NCBI RefSeq assembly: GCF_001021045.1
Contig: NZ_CP011545.1
Location: 1,798,001 to 1,862,000, forward strand
Source: Corynebacterium testudinoris
GTDB taxonomy: Bacteria > Actinomycetota > Actinomycetes > Mycobacteriales > Mycobacteriaceae
Length of the DNA: 64,000 nucleotides
Reading direction: 5' to 3'
Shown here: one piece after another, positions 57,802 through 64,000 of the stretch
Layout of the letters: each line of letters begins with the position of its first letter
Position numbering within the stretch: position 1 is the stretch's first letter
The notes under the pieces: model-generated
Told to the model about the DNA's origin: nothing
Database searches by the model: none
Seen by the model: only the letters and a program-made list of their open reading frames with translations
Program-made: the position numbers and the translations under genes

Positions 57802-59841
57802 CTAGGGGGCCTGCAGGATGAGTTGTTCCTCGATGGGCGGGGACGTCGGAATGTTGTCTCGGTTGAGCAACCAAGACGCGATATCCCGGAAGATTGGCGC
57901 GGCAGATTGGCCGCCCGCTCCCCCGGGTTCCACGCCGCGACCCGGTTCATCCACCATAATCGCCACCACGAACCGAGGATCATCCGCGGGCGCGATGCCC
58001 GCGAAGGTAATCCAATAGGCACTGGAGGAATAGGCGCCGGTGTCGGGGTTAACCTTCTGCGCCGTACCGGTCTTGCCCGAGGTTTGGTAACCGGGGATGG
58101 CACCACCGACGCCGGTACCCGATTGGACGCCCGTCGGATCGGACTGCGTCACCGCACGGAACATATCCACCGTGGTCTTAGCTGTCTCCGGGCTGACAAC
58201 CTGGACACGCTGGGGCTCCGGCAAATCCTGAACCTTGCCATCGGGGCCAGTGATGCTGTCAACGATGCGCGGCTGAATACGCTCACCATCATTGGCCAAC
58301 GCCTGATAAATACCCGCCATCTGCAGGGTCGTCATGGACATGCCCTGCCCGATCGGCAGGTTGGCAAAAGTACCACCCGACCACTGCTCCAGCGGGGGAA
58401 GCTGACCGGCAGACTCGTTGGGCAACTCCACCCCAGTGGGCTGGCCAATGCCAAAACGCTTGAGATAGTCGTTATAGCGCTCCTCACCGAGCCGGTCCGC
58501 GAGCATGAGCGTGCCCACGTTGGAGGACTTACCGAAGATGCCGGTCGTGGTGTACGGCACCACGCCGTGCTCCCACGCATCCTTGACCGTGACACCGGCC
58601 ATGTGGATCGAGCCCGGCACCTGGTGCACCTCATCGGGAGTGGTGAGGCCCTCCTCCAAGGTCGCGGCAGCAGTGATCGACTTGGCTACTGAACCCGGCT
58701 CGAAGGGATACGAGATGGTCTGGTTCTCAAAATCCTTGCCCTGCTCCAACTGCTTGCCAATATCGCCGTTGGGATCAATCGTGTCCGTATTCGCCATTGC
58801 CAACACATGGCCCGTAGCAACATCGAGCACGACGGCTTCCGCCGACTTCGCCATGGAGTTGTCTTTCGCCTGCTGCAAAAGCTGCTGCACGTAAGTCTGC
58901 AAATCCAGATCGAGGGTCAACTCGACGCTGGAGCCATTGACGGCCGGAACGACATCGCGCAGCGTGCCGGGGATGACCTGACCATCGGTGGAGACGTCCT
59001 CGGTCGAGCGGCCATTAATACCCGACAACATGGCATCGCCGGAGACCTCGAAACCGAACTGGCCCTGGCCATCCATCGACACTTTGCCGACGATATTCTC
59101 CGCGATAGCGCCATTGGGGTACTGCCGAATATCTTGATGGTCTGCAGCCACACCATGGAAGGTTGCGGCGATCTCCGTCGCGACATCGGGATCGACGTTG
59201 CGGACCAGAACTTCGTAGGTGGTGTCGGCCTTGAGCTTGTTGAGGATCTCCTTGTCCTTGAGATCTTCCCCCGACGCACCCGTCCGTTTAATCATGTCGG
59301 GAATCTCCCGCGACATGCGTTCCAGCACCGCATCCACGCGACTATTCAATTCCTCATTGATCTGGTCGTCGGACTTGCCGACGTTGTCCCCGTCGATCCG
59401 CATCTGCAGATCCTGCTGTTCACGCAGCTCACTGCGCAACAGACGTGGGGACACGGTGAGGCTGCGGGCCTGCATGGTGTAAGCCAGTCGGTTTCCCTCC
59501 CGGTCAGTGATTTCACCGCGACGGGCCGGATCAACATAGACCCGGGCTCGCTGTTCCTGGGCTTGCGCTGCCAGCTCCGGACCCCACACCCCCTGCACCC
59601 AGGCAAGACGCCCCACGAGCAGAAGAGACATCACCACGAACAAGGACATGATGAGGGTGACGCGCCGCTCGGTCAGCTTTCGGCCACGAGCGGGCTCCGG
59701 CTTTCCGGGGCGTGGTGGTAACGATGCTTCTCTACGTCCCACGGCGGGACGCGCGCCGGCATACGCACGGGTGGACGAACGACGGGACGAGTCGCCCCGC
59801 CCCGCATCACGCCTTCCGCCTCCAGCGTTCGGTGGTTTCAC
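57802..59841 (-). CDS. ftsI: FtsI/PBP3-type septal transpeptidase
   Basis: Class B penicillin-binding protein, 679 residues from GTG 59841. A basic, Pro/Arg-rich cytoplasmic tail (about 60 residues) precedes one helix (63-84) and the pedestal domain. The transpeptidase set is Ser384-Val-Ala-Lys387 (EPGSVAKS), SSN at 439-441, and SGKTGTAQK near 590. There are no C-terminal PASTA domains. It works with FtsW. Confidence 0.96.
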   Translation of the reverse strand: MKPPNAGGGRRDAGRGDSSRRSSTRAYAGARPAVGRREASLPPRPGKPEPARGRKLTERRVTLIMSLFVVMSLLLVGRLAWVQGVWGPELAAQAQEQRARVYVDPARRGEITDREGNRLAYTMQARSLTVSPRLLRSELREQQDLQMRIDGDNVGKSDDQINEELNSRVDAVLERMSREIPDMIKRTGASGEDLKDKEILNKLKADTTYEVLVRNVDPDVATEIAATFHGVAADHQDIRQYPNGAIAENIVGKVSMDGQGQFGFEVSGDAMLSGINGRSTEDVSTDGQVIPGTLRDVVPAVNGSSVELTLDLDLQTYVQQLLQQAKDNSMAKSAEAVVLDVATGHVLAMANTDTIDPNGDIGKQLEQGKDFENQTISYPFEPGSVAKSITAAATLEEGLTTPDEVHQVPGSIHMAGVTVKDAWEHGVVPYTTTGIFGKSSNVGTLMLADRLGEERYNDYLKRFGIGQPTGVELPNESAGQLPPLEQWSGGTFANLPIGQGMSMTTLQMAGIYQALANDGERIQPRIVDSITGPDGKVQDLPEPQRVQVVSPETAKTTVDMFRAVTQSDPTGVQSGTGVGGAIPGYQTSGKTGTAQKVNPDTGAYSSSAYWITFAGIAPADDPRFVVAIMVDEPGRGVEPGGAGGQSAAPIFRDIASWLLNRDNIPTSPPIEEQLILQAP

Positions 59842-59858
59842 TACCGGTCCTCACCTGC

Positions 59859-60662
59859 CTAGTTGTTGTCAGTGCCCGTGGCCGGAACATTCGGCATGTA
59901 CGGCGCCACCCCCGGCTCGGCCTGGGTGGCCCCAGCCGATGCCGCTCCAGTGGAGTTGCTGGGAAGCTGATGCCCCTGCGGTACCGCTTGGAGGTTGTTT
60001 CCCAGTTCGTTGATGGCCTCCGGATCCGTGGACGCCTGTCCCGGGCGGACGGGCGCTCCATTGATGTTCATAATAGGCCGGGTTGCTGGATCTGCTGGGC
60101 GCTGCTCGACGATGTCGCCATTTTCTGCCACGGCCAAGATTCCCGGCTGCGTGGGCACGGCCATGCCCAGCTCACCGGCACGGCGAGCCAGTTCAGCGGA
60201 CGAGCTGGCATTGGCCAGATCGCGGTTGAGGGTCTCAATCTGGTTGTTAAGCTGCTTCTCCTGGGACACCAGCTGCTGCATGTGGAACGTCTGCTGAGTA
60301 GACATACCCGACAGAGCCATCGCTGCGGCTACACCACCGACGAAGAGGATGATGGCCAGCACGGACAGTTTGGCCAACAGCGGCGTCTGCTTCGATGGTG
60401 CCACCCGGCGACCACGCACGGACACGACCTGCTGGGAGCCCAGACGCTTTTGGTAGGGGCGCCGCCGCTGCGGCAGCGGGGCTCGCGGATCCCGGCCGGG
60501 AAGGTATCCCGGCGCCGCTGGCGGACTACCCGGCTGCGCATAGCTGCGAACCCGCTGGTCCCGGTCGAGCACCGCAGTGGAGCCGTTCCCGGTGCTGAAG
60601 TCACGGCTGGCGCCCATGGTGTGTCGATCCTTCCGGCGGTCGTACCTGTCGGTGCTGCTCAC
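59859..60662 (-). CDS. ftsL: FtsL-like divisome protein
   Basis: 267 residues from GTG 60662, which overlaps the rsmH stop (GTGA). A long basic cytoplasmic part (about 1-95), one helix ([23 protein letters not shown], about 96-118) and a coiled coil ([23 protein letters not shown]) are followed by an Ala/Pro/Gln-rich tail. Longer than E. coli FtsL but normal for this genus. The assignment rests on topology and position. Confidence 0.88.
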   Translation of the reverse strand: MSSTDRYDRRKDRHTMGASRDFSTGNGSTAVLDRDQRVRSYAQPGSPPAAPGYLPGRDPRAPLPQRRRPYQKRLGSQQVVSVRGRRVAPSKQTPLLAKLSVLAIILFVGGVAAAMALSGMSTQQTFHMQQLVSQEKQLNNQIETLNRDLANASSSAELARRAGELGMAVPTQPGILAVAENGDIVEQRPADPATRPIMNINGAPVRPGQASTDPEAINELGNNLQAVPQGHQLPSNSTGAASAGATQAEPGVAPYMPNVPATGTDNN

Positions 60663-61696
60663 GATCGGTTCTCCTCGGGGTCAGGGAGCTTTTCCAGGGC
60701 CCGTACTCGTACGGGTGCGGCCCGCTGGTTCTCCTCGATCTCAGCTTCGGTGGCTTTTTCCGCCCCGCGGGTGACGGTGGCGAAACGGGGGGCGGTGCCC
60801 GGCAGATCCATGGGCAGGCCGGGTGGGGTGGTGGATGTGGTTAGTTCGTTGAAGGCCAGTTTGACGATGCGGTCTTCCAGCGATTGGTAGCTCATGAACA
60901 CGACTCGCCCTCCCACAGCGAGTGACTGCGTGATCACCGGAATGACGTTTTCTATCGCCTCGAGCTCTTTGTTCACCTCAACCCGCAAGGCCTGGAAGGT
61001 GCGCTTGGCCGGGTGTCCGCCGGTGCGCCGCGTCGCGGCTGGGATGGTGGCATACAGCAGCTCGACAAGCCGCCCGGAGCTGCTAAAAGGCTCCTTCTCC
61101 CGCTCCTTGAGCACCGCCGAGGCGATCTTCCCGGCAAACCTCTCATCCCCATAGTTTTTGAGAATGCGCGCGAGATCGCCGTGGGAATAAGTATTGAGCA
61201 CCTCGGCGGCGGTGATCCCCTGAGTGGGATCCATGCGCATGTCCAAGGGGGCGTCGATGCGATAGGCAAATCCCCGCTCCGGCTGGTCTAGCTGCATCGA
61301 GGACACGCCGAGATCAAAGAGAGCGCCGGCGATGCCGTGGTTACGCGCGCTGTCAAAGATGCCGTCCGCATCTTCGCCCTGCGCAATGGCATCGCCGATA
61401 TCATCAAACCGAACCTGGACGCCGACGAAACGGGAGCCAAAGGGAGCCAGCCGCTCACTGGCTTGACCCAAAGAGGCCGCGTCACGGTCAACGCCAATGA
61501 CCTTGACCTGAGGAAAGGTTCGCAGGAAGTGTTCGCTGTGTCCGCCAGCTCCGAGGGTGCCATCCACCAGGATGGCGTTGTCCCCCATCGCTTCGACTGC
61601 CGGGGCGAGCAATTCGGTCACGCGATCTCGCAAGACGGGAACGTGGCCGTGATTTCTCGCGATGTCAAAGTCCATGTCGCTTAGGTGATCTGTCAC
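60659..61696 (-). CDS. rsmH: RsmH (MraW), 16S rRNA m4C1402 methyltransferase
   Basis: SAM-dependent methyltransferase acting on 30S subunits. I chose GTG 61696 (345 residues) because AAGGGGG lies 9 nt upstream; ATG 61675 is the alternative. The SAM motif is [47 protein letters not shown] and [12 protein letters not shown] are diagnostic. Confidence 0.95.
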   Translation of the reverse strand: MTDHLSDMDFDIARNHGHVPVLRDRVTELLAPAVEAMGDNAILVDGTLGAGGHSEHFLRTFPQVKVIGVDRDAASLGQASERLAPFGSRFVGVQVRFDDIGDAIAQGEDADGIFDSARNHGIAGALFDLGVSSMQLDQPERGFAYRIDAPLDMRMDPTQGITAAEVLNTYSHGDLARILKNYGDERFAGKIASAVLKEREKEPFSSSGRLVELLYATIPAATRRTGGHPAKRTFQALRVEVNKELEAIENVIPVITQSLAVGGRVVFMSYQSLEDRIVKLAFNELTTSTTPPGLPMDLPGTAPRFATVTRGAEKATEAEIEENQRAAPVRVRALEKLPDPEENRS

Positions 61697-61870
61697 GGTT
61701 GCCCGCCCCCTTCGAGTGCTCATCGTGTCCCGATGTGTGCCCGACGTCGCGGACCGCGCGGGGTGCGTATAGAGCCCTGCCCGATGTGTTCATCTGATGT
61801 CGGGGAAGTACACCAGAGCATCACCTCGGGCAGAGTCCTTACACGCGCTCCGCCCGACCCTGTCAACAGG

Positions 61871-62305
61871 TCAGAGCAGTCCGCCGAGGACGTCATCTGT
61901 GTCAGCCGCCGAGAAAGCGGCTTCCGTTTCCTTCTGGTACGCGGCCCAGGATTCGGCATCCCAGATCTCGAGAAAGTCCACCGAGCCAATGACCACGCAT
62001 TCCTTAGAAAGGTTCGCGTACTCCCGGTGCCCGGCTGACAAGGTGATGCGCCCATTTCCATCGGGTCGCTGTTCATCCGCGCTGGCAGCCAGGTTACGGA
62101 TGAAGGCGCGAGCCTCCGGGTTGGTGCGGGACACGGCAGCGGCCTTTCGGGCACGTGCCGCGAACTCTTCCCGGGGATAGACCGCAAGGCTGTGGTCTTG
62201 CCCCTTCGTGATCATCAACCCACCAGCTAGATCCTCACGGAACTTGGCCGGCAGAGTCAGTCGACCTTTGTCATCGAGCTTCGGAGTGTAGGTACCGAGA
62301 AACAT
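61871..62305 (-). CDS. mraZ: MraZ, transcriptional regulator of the dcw cluster
   Basis: 144 residues, two AbrB-like swapped-hairpin repeats. The first has [22 protein letters not shown], the second [15 protein letters not shown]. MraZ forms a ring and binds repeats in its own promoter; three such repeats lie 97-121 nt upstream. A 175-nt gap separates it from rsmH. Confidence 0.96.
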   Translation of the reverse strand: MFLGTYTPKLDDKGRLTLPAKFREDLAGGLMITKGQDHSLAVYPREEFAARARKAAAVSRTNPEARAFIRNLAASADEQRPDGNGRITLSAGHREYANLSKECVVIGSVDFLEIWDAESWAAYQKETEAAFSAADTDDVLGGLL

Positions 62306-62753
62306 CCCGGGGCCACCTTCCTTGTCTCAATTCCGCCGATCGGATGGGTTCTCGCCATGGATCCGATGTGCCCCTCGGGACACCTCTTCTCCACCGCTGC
62401 GCCCCACAATACCCCACTTCGCCCCACAATCAACACCAATTAACACCAGCCACGCCGATGGTGTGAGCATTTCAGCATGTCATAGGTAGGAAAATTGCGT
62501 GGGGCACGTGCCCGCAATCAACAGAATCGGCCACAACACACGCCCCAACAGCCACTTTGGCAACATTGGCCCAATTGCCTACTTTCGTCCCAATTGCCCT
62601 CGTTCGACACTTCAGTTGCCGCTATCCTGGGACAATATTGAAGCAATCCACAGGGAAACCACATGAGCCAGCCCCCTCGGCGACGGCGGACATATCGCGA
62701 GCGGGGAAGGTGGGGCAAAGTGGGAGATGTTGGATACCCAGGACTCAAGGACA
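62306..62753. other. Intergenic region upstream of mraZ
   Basis: About 450 nt with no convincing gene. Besides the MraZ repeats it has a TTGGTGTT direct pair at about 62430-62450, a GGCAA..TTGCC inverted repeat near 62559-62580, and a second CCAATTGCC copy nearby. A 59-codon ORF from ATG 62663 runs through the DUF3040 terminator and is probably not a gene. Confidence 0.5.
62402..62426 (-). promoter_or_regulatory. MraZ recognition repeats
   Basis: Read on the minus strand, TGGGG occurs three times with exactly 5 nt between copies (CCCCA at 62402, 62412 and 62422 on the plus strand). This is the 10-bp-period layout of known MraZ boxes. A fourth, imperfect TGGAG follows 8 nt later. Confidence 0.75.
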
Positions 62754-62788
62754 CAAAAATCCCGCCCCACCACGAGGGTGGGACGGGC
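62754..62788 (-). terminator. Terminator of the DUF3040 gene
   Basis: On the minus strand CCCGTCCCACC and GGTGGGGCGGG form an 11-bp stem around CTCGT, followed by ATTTTTG. Confidence 0.88.
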
Positions 62789-62835
62789 AATGACGTTAGG
62801 GTGCGGTGGCCAACTATGCGGCCAGCAACGCTTGG

Positions 62836-63234
62836 CTACTGATCTTCGAAGCGGCGACGGAAGTTCTCTTCCATCTTGTTACCCAGCGAGGAACTGTTAG
62901 CCGCGGCGGCCTTCTTCGTGCGCTTCGGGGATGATGCACTCTTGGAACGGGATCCGCTACCCCGCAACATCCACACACCCGCACCAAACATGACGAGGAA
63001 ACCAACCACGCTCAGGGCAATAAACCACAGGCTTTGGGAAGCAAGGGCGACGCCGCCGATGAGCATGAGAAGCCCCACCACGGCGATGGCGATTCCACGC
63101 AGAGTTAATCCGCCGTTGCCACCACCTCCGAAAAGGTGATCACCAGACACGGATGCCCCGAACTTGGGGTCTTCAGCGAGAAGCGACTGCTCGATCTCAC
63201 GCAACGCTCGCTGTTCCTGCTCTGAAAGAGACAC
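62836..63234 (-). CDS. DUF3040 membrane protein
   Basis: 132 residues from GTG 63234 with GGGAGGA upstream. The DUF3040 start SLSEQEQRALREIEQSL is clear. Two adjacent helices (about 47-65 and 68-90) form a hairpin, and a basic, Ser/Lys-rich C-terminus ends in MEENFRRRFEDQ. Such proteins are found next to mraZ across actinobacteria, so a cell-envelope link is likely; function unknown. Confidence 0.9.
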   Translation of the reverse strand: MSLSEQEQRALREIEQSLLAEDPKFGASVSGDHLFGGGGNGGLTLRGIAIAVVGLLMLIGGVALASQSLWFIALSVVGFLVMFGAGVWMLRGSGSRSKSASSPKRTKKAAAANSSSLGNKMEENFRRRFEDQ

Positions 63235-63360
63235 TGGTTCCTCCCGGATTGACTGGGTTCTCTTAACTTACTGGGTGGAGCTCTATATAGAACCAACGTC
63301 CAGCCTAATGGGATTGTTCCCAAGAGTGCCAATGCCTACAAAACTACTATGCTGTCCCAG

Positions 63361-63792
63361 CTAGGCGGCGGCCGGGAAACCGCTCGCGTCGCCTTCCACC
63401 ACTGCCAAAAACTCCGCAGCCAAGGCCATGATGTGATCGACGGTCGCATGATCCACGTCCCGCTCAAGGCCGGAAACCACGCGGGATCGCAGGCGAGAAT
63501 ATTGGCCAAAGGTATCGGCCCATTCCTCTCCCCCGCCTCCCATGAGGCGGAGCTGATCCCATGCGCTCGTCGGGCGGCGTCGACGGCCGGCCACCGAAGT
63601 CTCTGAGATCCACGCCCCCGCAGTGCGCAGTGCCGCCTGGTAGGCAGACTCCAAGGCCTGCTCCCAGTTCCCTTCCTCGCGGTAGGACACGGCCTGTGCG
63701 AGCAAAGCACTGGCTTTGCTGAGGAAGTCTGCCCGACGGGTTCCTCGACCGGTTCGGGTAAACCTGGTGGTTGCTGAGACGACGGGTGCCAT
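63361..63792 (-). CDS. SAV_6107-type HEPN-like protein
   Basis: ATG 63792 lies 9 nt after AAGGAG and gives 143 residues; the TTG at 63801 abuts the ribosome site. The protein is all-helical with ADFLSKASALLAQAVSYREEGNWEQALESAYQAALRTAGAWI, the pattern of actinobacterial SAV_6107 HEPN-like proteins that lie near mraZ. A TATACT -10 at 63879-63884 precedes it. Confidence 0.8.
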   Translation of the reverse strand: MAPVVSATTRFTRTGRGTRRADFLSKASALLAQAVSYREEGNWEQALESAYQAALRTAGAWISETSVAGRRRRPTSAWDQLRLMGGGGEEWADTFGQYSRLRSRVVSGLERDVDHATVDHIMALAAEFLAVVEGDASGFPAAA

Positions 63793-63862
63793 CGGGACCA
63801 ACTCCTTTCACCTTGTTGTTCACTGTTCGTTGTAGCTGTTGGACCAACCATAGAAGCCGGTC

Positions 63863-63872
63863 CGAACATGTT
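63863..63872. promoter_or_regulatory. LexA-like half-matching palindrome
   Basis: CGAACATGTT resembles the actinobacterial SOS box core (TCGAAC-N2-GTTCGA type), but the right arm is incomplete. It overlaps the expected transcription start of the SAV_6107-type gene. Confidence 0.25.
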
Positions 63873-63985
63873 AACTAAAGTATAGAACGCAGTTTCGAAC
63901 TCGGCAAGACTTTCGATGAAATTTCACTCCTTGGAGAATCGTGGCGCTCGCCTACCAGGCAGGGAGTTCGTGGTTCAGTGGAGGG

Positions 63986-64000
63986 GTGACTGTAGAAATC
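63986..64000 (+). CDS. First codons of a divergent plus-strand gene (truncated by window end)
   Basis: GTG 63986 follows GGAGG directly and reads on as M-T-V-E-I to the window end. Only five codons are seen. In related genomes a prenyl diphosphate synthase gene lies near here, but nothing in these codons proves it. Confidence 0.35.

Noticed and set aside
62663..62840. 59-codon ORF between mraZ and DUF3040
   Set aside because: It reads through the DUF3040 terminator, is very Arg/Gly/Pro-rich and has only a weak ribosome site.

Overview
The window reads as chromosomal core DNA of a high-GC Corynebacterium-type actinobacterium. Supporting signs are a division and cell-wall cluster without ftsA but with sepF, yggT and divIVA/wag31; a TreYZ trehalose pathway; a corynebacterial-type RelS alarmone synthetase; DUF3040 and MTB12-like proteins; and many -10 boxes of the TANNNT type 7-8 nt before a start codon (leaderless mRNAs). 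No rRNA, tRNA, CRISPR, prophage or insertion sequence was recognised.

Layout. 1-6.3 kb: histidine genes on the minus strand (hisD-hisC-hisB, a 57-aa membrane protein, an MFS transporter, an orphan 128-aa protein, hisH, hisA; hisA lacks only its last base). 6.4-10.2 kb: a double-YbjN protein, a degenerate quinolinate phosphoribosyltransferase-like protein, a membrane protein, a lipoprotein and a TetR regulator. 10.2-23.6 kb: glycogen and trehalose metabolism (glgX, treY, treZ) interleaved with an HxlR regulator, an exonuclease-BRCT protein, relS, a 42-codon ORF with a perfect terminator, an 89-bp inverted-repeat element, an S4 protein, a YigZ/IMPACT protein and two tandem AAA ATPases. 23.6-38.8 kb: ilvA, a small secreted protein, dnaE, rarD, lspA with a pseudouridine synthase, lipoproteins, an ABC-F ATPase behind a tiny leader ORF, asparaginase, dinB and a DMT exporter. 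38.8-42.3 kb: ileS with a T-box leader. 42.4-62.3 kb: the dcw cluster on the minus strand, in transcription order mraZ-rsmH-ftsL-ftsI-murE-murF-mraY-murD-ftsW-murG-murC-ftsQ-ftsZ-pgeF-yggS-sepF-yggT-divIVA. 62.3-64 kb: mraZ control region, DUF3040 and SAV_6107-type proteins and the first codons of a divergent gene.

Functional links. GlgX debranches glycogen, and TreY then TreZ convert the maltodextrin ends to trehalose, which in this group also feeds mycolate transfer. The dcw cluster makes lipid II and assembles the divisome, and MraZ probably acts on the three 10-bp-spaced repeats before its own gene.

The most interesting signal is at 33.1 kb. A leaderless four-codon ORF is itself complementary (11 bp) to the Shine-Dalgarno region of the ABC-F gene, a layout expected for ribosome-mediated translational control. 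Other points of interest are the QPRTase-like protein lacking several active-site residues, the orphan 42-aa protein, the inverted-repeat element, and five convergent gene pairs whose stop codons overlap by exactly four bases.
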